Of a DNA stretch of 64,000 bases, positions 17,701 to 25,958 are shown piece after piece; position 1 is the first letter of the stretch, and every line of letters begins with the position of its first letter. The notes beneath the pieces were generated by a model. It did not search any database. It was not told the DNA's origin and worked only from the letters and a program-made list of their open reading frames with translations. The stretch is from NCBI RefSeq assembly GCF_041435115.1, contig NZ_CP108046.1, forward strand, positions 4,464,001-4,528,000, in the 5' to 3' direction. Position numbers and translations under genes: made by a program. The DNA is from Streptomyces sp. NBC_00289 (GTDB taxonomy: Bacteria; Actinomycetota; Actinomycetes; Streptomycetales; Streptomycetaceae).

Positions 17701-19025
17701 GCCTCGGTCACCTCGAAGCCCTGCTTCTTCATGTCGTCGAAGGTCTTCGACTGCATGGTGCTGAGGGCAGAGGTGAACTGGGCCTCCTTCTTCGCCTTGG
17801 TGGCCTTGCCGAAGCCGTCGTTGAAGGCGGTGTAGGCGGTCTGGACGTTCGGGCCCCAGGCGGCGGTGGCCGTGGTGGCGGCGATCTCCGCGGCCGTCGT
17901 GTAGAAGTCCTTCTGGTTCGGGAAGAACGCGGGCGTGGTGAGCACGTCGCCCGACTGGCCCTTCGTGGCCGCCGGGTAGATGCCGACCTCCTTGACCAGG
18001 GCGGCCAGCGCCTCCGGGTCGGTGTTGATCCAGTGGGCGAACTTCGCCGCGGCCTCGGCGTGCTCGGAGTCGGTGGAGACACCGGTGGAGGAGCCGCCCC
18101 AGCTGCCGGTGACGTTCTCGCCCGACTTCCACTGCGGCAGCGGGGCCATCCGCCACTTGCCCTCGGTGTCGGGGGCGGAGGAGACCAGCACGCCGGGCGC
18201 CCACACGGCGGAGACCCAGGCGATGTGGGTGCCCTTGTTCAGGGCGTTGTTCCAGGCCGGGGTGTACATCGGCTGGTTGTCGAGGACGCCCTCCTGGACC
18301 AGGCCGCCCCAGAACTCGGCGACCTTCCGGCTGGCCGCGTCGTCGATGCCGACCGTCCACTTGCCGCTGCCGTCGACCGTCCACCACCTGGCGCCGGCCT
18401 GCTGGGTGAGGCCCGCGAACAGACCCGGGTCGTTGGAGGAGAAGGTGGTCAGGTAGGCGTCCGGGAGGGCCTTCCTGGCGGCGCGCGCGGTCTCCGCGAA
18501 CTCCGTCCAGGTCTTCGGGACGGACAGGCCGTGCTTCTTGAAGAGGTCCTCGCGGTAGTAGAACATCAGCGGCCCGGAGTCCTGCGGGACGCCGTAGACC
18601 GCGTCGGTGCCGAGGGTGACCATGTCCCACAGACCCTCGGCGAAGTCGCCCTTGGCGTCGGCGACGTACTTCGATATGTCGGCGAGCACGTCGTTGGAGA
18701 CCAGGGTCGGCAGCGACTGGTACTCGGCCTGGATCAGGTCGGGCGCGTTGCCGGCCTTCTTCGCGGTGATCACCTTCGTGAGGATCTCGGCGCCGCTGCC
18801 CTGCTTCGACACGGTGACCGTGATGTCCGGGTTCTTCTTGTTCCAGATCGCGGCGACCTTCTCCATGTTCGGCGCCCACGACCAGTAGGTCAGCTTGACC
18901 GGGCCGCTGCTCTTGCCGGAGTCGTCGTCGGAACCGCCGCAGGCGGCGAGGGTGCCGGTGAGGCCGAGGGCTGCGGCCCCGGCGAGCATGGTGCGCCTGC
19001 TGATCCGGCGGCTGTGGATCGACAT
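17697..19025 (-). CDS. Sugar ABC transporter solute-binding lipoprotein
   Basis: A 442-residue extracellular binding protein of the CUT1 family. The signal combines a Tat-like SRRISRRTML with the lipobox LAAC (C29 becomes the lipidated N-terminus), so it is anchored outside the membrane. The mature part KLTYWSWAPNMEKVAAIWNKKNP and DLIQAEYQSLPTLVSNDVLAD fits SBP_bac_1. ATG 19025 is preferred over ATG 19031 because GGGGAG then lies 6 nt upstream instead of touching the codon. First gene of the leftward operon behind a consensus-like promoter and a LacI-type operator. Ligand is inferred from GH42 and GH53: beta-1,4-galacto-oligosaccharides. Confidence 0.92.
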   Translation of the reverse strand: MSIHSRRISRRTMLAGAAALGLTGTLAACGGSDDDSGKSSGPVKLTYWSWAPNMEKVAAIWNKKNPDITVTVSKQGSGAEILTKVITAKKAGNAPDLIQAEYQSLPTLVSNDVLADISKYVADAKGDFAEGLWDMVTLGTDAVYGVPQDSGPLMFYYREDLFKKHGLSVPKTWTEFAETARAARKALPDAYLTTFSSNDPGLFAGLTQQAGARWWTVDGSGKWTVGIDDAASRKVAEFWGGLVQEGVLDNQPMYTPAWNNALNKGTHIAWVSAVWAPGVLVSSAPDTEGKWRMAPLPQWKSGENVTGSWGGSSTGVSTDSEHAEAAAKFAHWINTDPEALAALVKEVGIYPAATKGQSGDVLTTPAFFPNQKDFYTTAAEIAATTATAAWGPNVQTAYTAFNDGFGKATKAKKEAQFTSALSTMQSKTFDDMKKQGFEVTEA

Positions 19026-19146
19026 CTTCATCTCCCCTGACTGAGAAGAGCCGGCCTCGGTATGTCCCGCGTGCGCGGCAGCCGCCGTGGGGGGTGTGGG
19101 GCTGCGGGCACGTGACCGAGAGGCTGTGCGCGAGGGCCGCGCGGCT

Positions 19147-19162
19147 CTGTGATCGTGCACAG
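19147..19162. promoter_or_regulatory. LacI-type operator 1 of the galactan locus
   Basis: CTGTGATCGTGCACAG: outer CTGTG/CACAG inverted repeat around a central CG, the usual LacI-family geometry. It overlaps the leftward -10 and start site. Confidence 0.75.
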
Positions 19163-19189
19163 TAGAGAATTGTTTCCGCCCCTTGTCAA
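19161..19189 (-). promoter_or_regulatory. Leftward promoter of the transport operon
   Basis: Read on the - strand: consensus -35 TTGACA (19184-19189), 17-bp spacer, -10 TCTACT (19161-19166). The -10 touches the operator at 19147-19162, so repressor would cover the start site. Its -35 overlaps that of the rightward promoter. Confidence 0.7.
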
Positions 19190-19211
19190 TGGTGAAAGCG
19201 TGCGGTTACCT
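19183..19211 (+). promoter_or_regulatory. Candidate rightward promoter of the GH42 gene
   Basis: TTGTCA (19183-19188), 17-bp spacer and TTACCT (19206-19211) predict a start near 19218, upstream of the second operator and about 95 bp before the ATG. The -35 is good and the -10 weak. Confidence 0.5.
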
Positions 19212-19245
19212 ACTTGTTGCTCATGGATGCCAGCCATGCCAAGCT

Positions 19246-19261
19246 CTGTGCACGATCACAG
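19246..19261. promoter_or_regulatory. LacI-type operator 2 of the galactan locus
   Basis: CTGTGCACGATCACAG, the exact reverse complement of operator 1, lying 99 bp away and 51 bp before the GH42 start. It sits in the transcribed leader of the rightward gene, acting as a roadblock or allowing repressor looping between the two sites. Confidence 0.75.
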
Positions 19262-19312
19262 AAATATGGGAACTTCAGGCATCATCCTGCCGATCCACCT
19301 GGGAGCCACCAC

Positions 19313-21313
19313 ATGCCCTCCGCCGCCCCGCACGACCGTCTGCCACTCGCCTTCGGGGGCGACTACAACCCCGAGCAGTGGCCGCAGGAGGTGTGGCAGG
19401 AGGACGTACGGCTGATGCGGGAGGCCGGCGTCACGATGGTGTCGCTCGGCATCTTCGCCTGGTCCCGGATCGAGCCCCGGCCGGGCACGTACGACTGGGA
19501 ATGGCTCGACCAGGTCATCGGGATGCTGCACGAGGCCGGGATCGCGGTGGACCTGGCGACGCCGACCGTGGTGCCGCCCGCCTGGTTCTACCGGGCCCAC
19601 CCCGAGGCACTGCCCGTCACCCGGGAGGGCGTCCGCCTGGCCTTCGGCTCACGCGGTGCCATCTGCCACTCCGACCCCGACTACCGGGCCGCCGCGGCGA
19701 CGATCACCACCCGGCTCGCCGAACGCTACGGCAGCCACCCGGCCGTCGTGCTGTGGCACGTCCACAACGAGTACGGCGCCCCCGTGCTCACCTGCTACTG
19801 CGACACCTGCGCCGCCGCCTTCCGGGTGTGGCTGCGGGAGCGGTACGGCAGCACGGACAAGCTCAACGACGCCTGGGGTGCCGCCTTCTGGGGCCAGCTC
19901 TACGGCGACTGGGACGAGATCACCCCGCCCCGCGCCACCCCCACCGTCGTCAACCCCGCCCAGCAACTGGACTACCAGCGCTTCGCCGACGCGGCCGCCC
20001 GCGCCAACTTCACCGCTGAGCGCGACATCCTGCACCGCCTGTCCCCCGGCGTGCCCGTGACCACCAACTTCATGGTCGCCCCGAGCCAGTGCCAGGGCAT
20101 CGACTACTGGGCCTGGGGCCGCGAGGTCGACCTCGTCACCAACGACCACTACCTGATCACCGACGGCCGACGCACCCACGTCAACCTGGCCCTCGCCGCC
20201 GACCTCACCCGCTCGGTCGCGGGCGGCGGCCCCTGGCTGCTGCTCGAACAATCCACCTCGGGCGTCAACTGGCAGCCGCACAACCCCGCCAAGGCGCCCG
20301 GCCAGATGGCCCGCAACTCCCTCGGTCACATGGCACGCGGCTCCGAGGGCGCCATGTTCTTCCAGTGGCGCCAATCCCGGCACGGCGCCGAGAAGTTCCA
20401 CTCGGCGATGCTCCCGCACGGCGGAACCGGCACCCGGGTCTGGCGGGAGGTGGCGGACCTCGGCCGCCGGGTGGCCGGTCTGGCCGATCTGCGCGGCACC
20501 CGCACCCGCGGCGACGTGGCCATGGTCTGGTCCTGGGAGTCCTGGTGGGCGCAGGACCTGGAGTGGCGCCCCAGCCAGGACCTGGACGCCCGCGAGCGCC
20601 TCGACGCGTTCTACGAGGCGCTCTACGACCGGCACCTCACGGTCGACTTCGTGGCGCCGTCCGCGCTGTCCTCGGTCGACCCCGAGCGTCACCCCCTGCT
20701 CGTCGTCCCGCAGCTGTACTCGGCGCCCGCCGGCGTCGCCGCCGACCTGGAACGGTACGTCTCGCGCGGCGGCACGCTCCTGGTCTCCTTCTTCTCCGGC
20801 ATCGTCGACGAGCACGACGCCGTGCACACCGGCCCCTACCCGGGCCCGCTGCGCGACGTACTCGGCCTGACGGTCGAGGAGTTCGACCCGCTGCTGCCCG
20901 GCGAGACGGTCACCGTGCGCACGGCCGACGGCGGTACGTACACCGCCGACCTGTGGTCCGAGTACGTCGTCCCCGGCGACGACTGCCAGACCGTGGCCGC
21001 CTTCGCCGACGGCCGTACGGCCGGACACCCCGCGCTGACCCGGCATCCGCTCGGCGAGGGCACCGCCTGGTACCTGGCCACCCGGCTGACCGGCGCCGAC
21101 CTGGCCGCCGTCGTGGACCTGGCGCTGGCGGACGCCGGCATCACCCCTGCCGACCTGCCCCGGGACGTCGAACTCGTCGTACGCGAGGGCGAGTCCGGCG
21201 TCTTCCGCTTCGCCGTCAACCACACCGAGACCGAGGTGAAGGTCCTGCTGCCGGACGGCAGCCGGGCCGCCGTCCCGGCGGGCGGGGTCGAGGTGTTCCG
21301 CGACCGGCGCTGA
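19313..21313 (+). CDS. Beta-galactosidase, glycoside hydrolase family 42
   Basis: A 666-residue intracellular GH42 enzyme (no signal peptide). The (beta/alpha)8 barrel starts at GGDYNPEQWP (15-24); acid/base E153 is in HVHNEYGAP and nucleophile E312 is in LLEQSTSGVNW. A zinc-type CYCDTC cluster (161-166) matches one seen in several GH42 enzymes. The trimerisation domain (about 395-600) and a small C-terminal beta domain complete the usual length. ATG 19313 has GGGAG 7 nt upstream; earlier in-frame ATGs run into the operator. It would hydrolyse imported beta-galacto-oligosaccharides to galactose and is probably co-transcribed with the GH53 gene. Confidence 0.95.
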   Translation: MPSAAPHDRLPLAFGGDYNPEQWPQEVWQEDVRLMREAGVTMVSLGIFAWSRIEPRPGTYDWEWLDQVIGMLHEAGIAVDLATPTVVPPAWFYRAHPEALPVTREGVRLAFGSRGAICHSDPDYRAAAATITTRLAERYGSHPAVVLWHVHNEYGAPVLTCYCDTCAAAFRVWLRERYGSTDKLNDAWGAAFWGQLYGDWDEITPPRATPTVVNPAQQLDYQRFADAAARANFTAERDILHRLSPGVPVTTNFMVAPSQCQGIDYWAWGREVDLVTNDHYLITDGRRTHVNLALAADLTRSVAGGGPWLLLEQSTSGVNWQPHNPAKAPGQMARNSLGHMARGSEGAMFFQWRQSRHGAEKFHSAMLPHGGTGTRVWREVADLGRRVAGLADLRGTRTRGDVAMVWSWESWWAQDLEWRPSQDLDARERLDAFYEALYDRHLTVDFVAPSALSSVDPERHPLLVVPQLYSAPAGVAADLERYVSRGGTLLVSFFSGIVDEHDAVHTGPYPGPLRDVLGLTVEEFDPLLPGETVTVRTADGGTYTADLWSEYVVPGDDCQTVAAFADGRTAGHPALTRHPLGEGTAWYLATRLTGADLAAVVDLALADAGITPADLPRDVELVVREGESGVFRFAVNHTETEVKVLLPDGSRAAVPAGGVEVFRDRR

Positions 21314-21468
21314 GCTCCGGAGGGCCGGGCCGAAGCGGGGCGGACGCCGCTTCCACTGCCGCGCCCGCGCCTGCCACCGCCGGCCGCTGCCGCTTCCCAC
21401 GGCACGTCGATCGTCGATTCCCCTGGTGTGTCCACCGTGAATGTTCTCCACTGTGAAGGGACCCTGAA

Positions 21469-22635
21469 ATGCGCAGACGCAGCGTTCTCACCGCCGCCGG
21501 CGTCGCCGGAGCCGCCGCTCTGGCGGTGCCCGTCCTGGGCGCGACGCCCGCCGTCGCGAACACCGCGACCGGCACCTCCGCGGCCCGCCCGCGCCCCCGC
21601 CGCCTGGAGATCCGCGCCATGGACATCTCCTCGCTGCCCAGGAACGAGGACCTCGGCGCCGTCTACCGCACCGCCGACGGCCGCCGCGCCGACGCGGTCC
21701 GCCTCCTCGCCGACGCGGGCGTCACCCACGCCCGGCTCAAGGTGTGGGTGAACCCGGCCGACGGCTACAACAACAAGAAGCACATCCTCCCGCTGGCCCG
21801 GCGCCTTAAGCGGGCGGGCATCGGCATCTGGGTCGACTTCCACTACTCGGACACCTGGACCGACCCGGGCCACCAGACCAAGCCCGCCGCCTGGAACGAC
21901 CTCGACGTGGCCGGCCTGACCCGCGCCGTCTACGACCACACCGCCGACGTCCTCGGCGCGCTCAGGCGCCAGGGCACCCCGGCCGACCTGGTGCAGATCG
22001 GCAACGAACTCAACGGCGGAATGCTCTGGCCCACCGCCGACTGGGACCACTGGGACAACCTCGCCGCGTTCCTCAAGGCCGGCCTCCGTGCCGCCCGCGA
22101 CACCACCCCGCGCATCCGCACGATCCTTCATCTGGCCAACGGCGGCGACAACGGGCTGTACCGCTGGTGGTTCGACAACGCGGTCTCCCACGGCGTCGAC
22201 TTCGACGTCATCGGCCTCTCCTACTACCCCTTCTGGCACGGCCCGGTGGAGCAGGCCGCCGCCAACATGGCCGACATCACGGCCCGTTACGGCAAGCCGT
22301 GCGTGATCGCCGAGACCGCGTACCCGTTCACGCTGGAGAGCGAGGACGCGACCAACGACATCCTGAACAGCCCCTCGCAGCTCACCGAGGGCTACCCCGC
22401 CACCCCCGAGGGCCAGGCCGCCTGGCTGCGCACGGTGGCCGACCTCGCCGCCGCGGTCCCGGGCGGCCAGGGTCTGGGCTACTGCTACTGGGAAGGCGTG
22501 TGGACCTACCGGGCCGGCGCGGGCTGGGACCCGACGGACCCGGCGTCCGGCAACGCGTGGGAGAACCTCGCGCTGTTCGACTTCGAGGACAGGGCACTGC
22601 CGGGGCTGAAGACACTCGGCTCGTACCGGGGCTGA
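21469..22635 (+). CDS. Secreted endo-beta-1,4-galactanase, glycoside hydrolase family 53
   Basis: A 388-residue exported arabinogalactan endo-1,4-beta-galactosidase. The signal peptide (MRRRSVLTAAGVAGAAAL..., cleavage near AVA-NT, about 30) has a Tat-like RRRS start. The GH53 barrel has MDISSLP (51-57), RLKVWVNP, WVDFHYSDTWTDPGHQTKP (121-139), acid/base E180 in VQIGNEL and nucleophile E282 in IAETAYP. It cuts type I arabinogalactan or pectic galactan outside the cell; products would be bound by the lipoprotein and split by GH42. No carbohydrate-binding module is attached. Starts 155 bp after GH42 with AAGGGA as ribosome-binding site. Confidence 0.95.
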   Translation: MRRRSVLTAAGVAGAAALAVPVLGATPAVANTATGTSAARPRPRRLEIRAMDISSLPRNEDLGAVYRTADGRRADAVRLLADAGVTHARLKVWVNPADGYNNKKHILPLARRLKRAGIGIWVDFHYSDTWTDPGHQTKPAAWNDLDVAGLTRAVYDHTADVLGALRRQGTPADLVQIGNELNGGMLWPTADWDHWDNLAAFLKAGLRAARDTTPRIRTILHLANGGDNGLYRWWFDNAVSHGVDFDVIGLSYYPFWHGPVEQAAANMADITARYGKPCVIAETAYPFTLESEDATNDILNSPSQLTEGYPATPEGQAAWLRTVADLAAAVPGGQGLGYCYWEGVWTYRAGAGWDPTDPASGNAWENLALFDFEDRALPGLKTLGSYRG

Positions 22636-22658
22636 GGCGGGAAGGCTCGGCGGGGGTG

Positions 22659-22700
22659 CCGCGGCGGCACGGGGGCGCGGCGGGACGCGTGCCGCCGCGG
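22659..22700. terminator. Terminator hairpin after the GH53 gene
   Basis: CCGCGGCGGCACG (22659-22671) pairs perfectly with CGTGCCGCCGCGG (22688-22700) over a 16-nt loop. It begins 24 bp past the GH53 stop and separates it from the convergent AhpD-like gene. Confidence 0.7.
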
Positions 22701-22756
22701 GACAGGTGCCACCGCGGGCGGAGGGTACGGCGCGGGCAGACCTGTCCCGACACCGG

Positions 22757-23218
22757 TCATCCCCAGGTCGTCCCCGCGGGCTCCCTGATGGTGGTGTTGA
22801 TGCGGTTGAACATGTTGGTGACGGAGATCGTGAGGATCAGCGCCGACAGTTCCCTCTCGTCGAAGTGGTCGGCCACCTCGTCCCACAGTGTGTCCGGCAC
22901 CGACTCGTGCGAGCGGTCCGCGAGCCGCGTGACCGACTCCGTCAGCTGGAGCGCGGCACGCTCGGCGTCGCCGAAGCAGGGAGCCTCCCGCCAGGCGGCG
23001 ACGGCCGCGATGCGCTCCTCGGTCACCCCGGCCTTGCGCAGGTTCAGCACATGACCGTGTACGCAGGCGCTGCAGCCGTTGACCTGGCTGGCGCGCAGCC
23101 CGACGAGCTCCGTCATCTCCTGCGAGAGTCCGCTCTCGCCGATCGCCTGGAAGAGCGTGCCGATGCCCTTGAGCGCGCCGGGAAGGACGTACGCCGGGTT
23201 CGTCATCCGTGCCTTCAT
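22757..23218 (-). CDS. AhpD/carboxymuconolactone decarboxylase-family protein
   Basis: A 153-residue member of the AhpD-like peroxidase family. The diagnostic motif NGCSACVHGH holds the redox pair C49 and C52 with H56, preceded by E37 in MTELVGLRAS. Such proteins reduce peroxides through a CxxC disulfide cycle or serve as generic redox enzymes. The start codon follows AGGAGG, 7 nt away; an internal ATG four codons later is the alternative. It is transcribed alone and divergent from the exopolysaccharide-type gene group, with no obvious link to it. Confidence 0.88.
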   Translation of the reverse strand: MKARMTNPAYVLPGALKGIGTLFQAIGESGLSQEMTELVGLRASQVNGCSACVHGHVLNLRKAGVTEERIAAVAAWREAPCFGDAERAALQLTESVTRLADRSHESVPDTLWDEVADHFDERELSALILTISVTNMFNRINTTIREPAGTTWG

Positions 23219-23463
23219 GGTGGTGCCTCCTGTGTTGACCGCGTCGGTGAACGCCGGAGATGTGTCGCCGGCGTCGCGTTGCCTTCACTGCACTGACGGA
23301 GCGGGGGCGGTCGTTGTGACAGCCGGGCGGGAAGAATTCCGGACGCGTCGGCGCGTGTTTCGGACACGTCCGCGCGGGGTTGCCGCGGGCATCGTCCGAG
23401 GCCACTGAGGCAGGGCTTCTGCGGCCCTCTGCGACCCTCTGCACCAATTGGACACAGGATGCT

Positions 23464-23477
23464 CCGGTACCTACCGG
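23464..23477. promoter_or_regulatory. Short inverted repeat upstream of the GNAT gene
   Basis: CCGGTA-CC-TACCGG is a 6-2-6 inverted repeat 60 bp before the start at 23537. It is the only notable element in the 318-bp gap between the divergent AhpD-like and GNAT genes; it may be an operator. Confidence 0.35.
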
Positions 23478-23536
23478 TGGGACCTGCCTCGGGGGTACCG
23501 TCCAAGGGTGTCCAGGGGGGACTTGATCGGGGGGTC

Positions 23537-24625
23537 ATGTTGAGTGGTGGGCGCATTCGCGTGCTGAGGCCCGAGGAGCTCGGTGCGGGGGAAAGGGAGC
23601 AGTGGCGCGAGTTGCGCGCCAAGTCCGGTCAGCCGCGAAATCCGTTCATGGAACCGGAGTTCGCCGACGCCGTGGGTCGGGTGCGGCCCCGGGCGCGGGT
23701 CGCGGTGGTGTACGAGGGGAGCGAGGCGGTCGGCTTCCTGCCGCACGAGAGGGGGCCGCTGGGGCAGGGGCGGGCGCTCGCGCTCGGGGTGTCCGACTGC
23801 CAGGGCGCGGTGCTGCCGGCGGGCTTCGCGCTCGACGCCGGTGAACTGCTGCGGGCCTGCTCGCTGTCGAGTCTCGCCTTCGACAACCTGGAGGCGGAGC
23901 AGCAGCTGTTCGTGCCGTACGCCGCCGCGGAGTACGCCACCTTCGTCATCGACGTGGAGAAGGGGTACGCGGCCTACGAGACCGTCCTGCGCGCCCAGTC
24001 GCCGAAGTTCCTCAAGACCACGCTCGCCAAGGAACGCAGGCTCGGCCGCCAGGTCGGTGAGCTGCGGTTCGTGTTCGACGAACGTGACCCGGCCGCGCTG
24101 CGCACCCTGATGGAGTGGAAGTCGGCGCAGTACCGCAGGACGGGCCGCCGCGACCGGTTCGCGCAGGACTGGATCACCCGGCTCGTGCACACCCTCGACG
24201 CGACGCGGGAACGGGAGTGCGCGGGCACGCTGTCCGCGCTGTACGCCGGTGACCGGCCGGTCGCCGCCCACTTCGGGCTGCGGTCGTCGACCGTACTGGC
24301 CTGCTGGTTCCCGTCGTACGACCAGGAGTTCGCGAAGTTCTCGCCGGGGTTGGTGCTGCATCTGCGGATGGCGGAGGCGGCGGCCGCCGCCGGTGTCGGG
24401 CTGCTCGATCTGGGCCGGGGGGCCGCCGAGTACAAAAACTCGCTCAAGACGGGCGAACTGCCCGTGTACGAAGGGGCCGCGACGCGTCCCGGGGTGGGCG
24501 CCGCGCTGAACTGGCTCAGTGTCGAACCCTCCCGCCGGGCACACCACTTCGTACGCAATCGGCCCCGGCTCGCCGCCGTCGCCGCGCGGACGCTGAAGGG
24601 CGTGGCCAGGCTGCGCCGACCGTAG
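23537..24625 (+). CDS. GNAT (BioF2/CelD-like, FemAB-related) acyltransferase
   Basis: A 362-residue protein of the Acetyltransf_6 (BioF2-like) family found in cellulose and exopolysaccharide loci. NPFMEPEFADAVGRVRPRARVAVVYEG (about 34-60) forms the N-terminal half. The second GNAT domain carries LRTLMEWKSAQYRRTGRRD, LYAGDRPVAAHFGLRSSTVLACWFPSYDQEFAKFSPGLVL and DLGRGAAEYKNSLKTGE, the last being the family's usual signature. It probably transfers an acyl or aminoacyl group to a glycan precursor. ATG 23537 has GGGGGG 4 nt upstream. It lies 28 bp before the glycosyltransferase gene, forming a three-gene run with the deacetylase. Confidence 0.85.
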   Translation: MLSGGRIRVLRPEELGAGEREQWRELRAKSGQPRNPFMEPEFADAVGRVRPRARVAVVYEGSEAVGFLPHERGPLGQGRALALGVSDCQGAVLPAGFALDAGELLRACSLSSLAFDNLEAEQQLFVPYAAAEYATFVIDVEKGYAAYETVLRAQSPKFLKTTLAKERRLGRQVGELRFVFDERDPAALRTLMEWKSAQYRRTGRRDRFAQDWITRLVHTLDATRERECAGTLSALYAGDRPVAAHFGLRSSTVLACWFPSYDQEFAKFSPGLVLHLRMAEAAAAAGVGLLDLGRGAAEYKNSLKTGELPVYEGAATRPGVGAALNWLSVEPSRRAHHFVRNRPRLAAVAARTLKGVARLRRP

Positions 24626-24653
24626 GAACACAGGGACACGAGGGGGAGGGCGT

Positions 24654-25958
24654 ATGTCCCGCAGATCGCGCACGCAGGAGGAGATACGGCGGTTCCTGAG
24701 CATCGGAGCCGTGCAGGTGGCCGAGTTGGACATCGACGGGGAGGATGTCTCGCTGAGACCCGGACCGGGCAGTCCGCCCGTGACGGCCGGTGAGGTCTTC
24801 GTGCTGGTCAGACGCGAGGGGCGGCCCGTCGGCACGCTGCTCGGGCGGGTGCCCGAGGGCGCAGAACCACGGGCGGTGCTCAGCGAGCTGGCCCGCGCCG
24901 ACTTCGGCGGGGCGGCGGACGACGCGCGGAGGACGGACGACGCCCGGCGGGCGGCGCCCGCGCCGCCGCTCACGAGCGTCGTCGTCGCCACCAGGGAACG
25001 TGCCGGGCAGCTCGCCCGCGCTCTCGACTCGCTCCTCGCCCAGGACCACCCCGACTTCGAGATCCTCGTCGTCGACAACGCGCCCCTGACGACCGAGACC
25101 CGCGACCTGGTCGAGCGGAAGTACGGCGAGCGGGTGCGCTACGTCCGCGAAACCGTTCCGGGACTCGCCGTCGCGCACAACCGGGGCGTCGAGGCCGCCC
25201 GCGGCGAGGTGGTCGCCTTCACCGACGACGACGTGGTCGCGGACCCGCGCTGGCTCACCGAGCTGAGCGCGCCGTTCGCCGCCGACCCCGGACTCGGCTG
25301 CGCCACCGGCCTGATCCTGCCGGCCCGGCTGAGCACCCCGGCCCAGGTACTGCTGGAGAGCCACGGCGGCTTCGCGAAGGGCTTCGCGCCGCGCACCTAC
25401 GATCCCGGGGACCCGCCCGCCGACGAGCCGCTGTTCCCGTTCACCGCGGGACGCTTCGGCTCCGGCGCCAACATGGCCTTCCGTACGTCGGTGCTGCGTG
25501 GCGTCGGCGGCTTCGACCCGGCGACCGGCGTCGGCACCCTCGCCCGGGGCGGGGACGACCTCTACGGGTTCGTCCGGGTCCTCGCCCAGGGCCACCGGCT
25601 GCGCTACACCCCGCGGGCACTGGTCTGGCACCACCACCGGGACACCTGGCGGGACCTGGAGAACCAGGCGTACGGCTACGGAGCGGGCCTCACCGCGTAC
25701 CTCACCGCGGTCCTCGCGCGCCGGCCCGCCCTGCTGCCGGCGTTCCTCGCGAGGCTCCCGCGCGGCCTCGCGTACGCCCGCGCGCTGACCGCGGCCCGGG
25801 AGGCGGAGGGCGGCGGGACGCCCGGCGAGCACGCCACCCGGTCCCACCCGTGGCCCGGACGCCTGTCCCGCCTCCAGCGCAGAGGCATGCTGTACGGCCC
25901 GGTCGGCTACGCCCGGTCCCGCCACGCCCTGCGCTCGGCCGACCGGAGGTCGCGATGA
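24654..25958 (+). CDS. Glycosyltransferase family 2 with extra N-terminal domain
   Basis: A 434-residue inverting GT-A glycosyltransferase. Residues about 1-100 form an extra domain (EEIRRFLSIGAVQVAELDID, VFVLVRREGRPVGTLLGRVP). The GT2 core begins at LTSVVVATRERAGQLARALDSLL (about 104-126), with the nucleotide-binding FTDDDVVADPRW and, later, LARGGDDLYGFVRVL followed by WHHHRDTW, a usual acceptor/catalytic region. No membrane helices are evident, unlike synthase-type GT2s. ATG 24654 follows GGGGGAGGG. The stop overlaps the deacetylase start by ATGA. The extra domain resembles modules seen with other Streptomyces glycan enzymes but I cannot name it. Confidence 0.88.
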   Translation: MSRRSRTQEEIRRFLSIGAVQVAELDIDGEDVSLRPGPGSPPVTAGEVFVLVRREGRPVGTLLGRVPEGAEPRAVLSELARADFGGAADDARRTDDARRAAPAPPLTSVVVATRERAGQLARALDSLLAQDHPDFEILVVDNAPLTTETRDLVERKYGERVRYVRETVPGLAVAHNRGVEAARGEVVAFTDDDVVADPRWLTELSAPFAADPGLGCATGLILPARLSTPAQVLLESHGGFAKGFAPRTYDPGDPPADEPLFPFTAGRFGSGANMAFRTSVLRGVGGFDPATGVGTLARGGDDLYGFVRVLAQGHRLRYTPRALVWHHHRDTWRDLENQAYGYGAGLTAYLTAVLARRPALLPAFLARLPRGLAYARALTAAREAEGGGTPGEHATRSHPWPGRLSRLQRRGMLYGPVGYARSRHALRSADRRSR

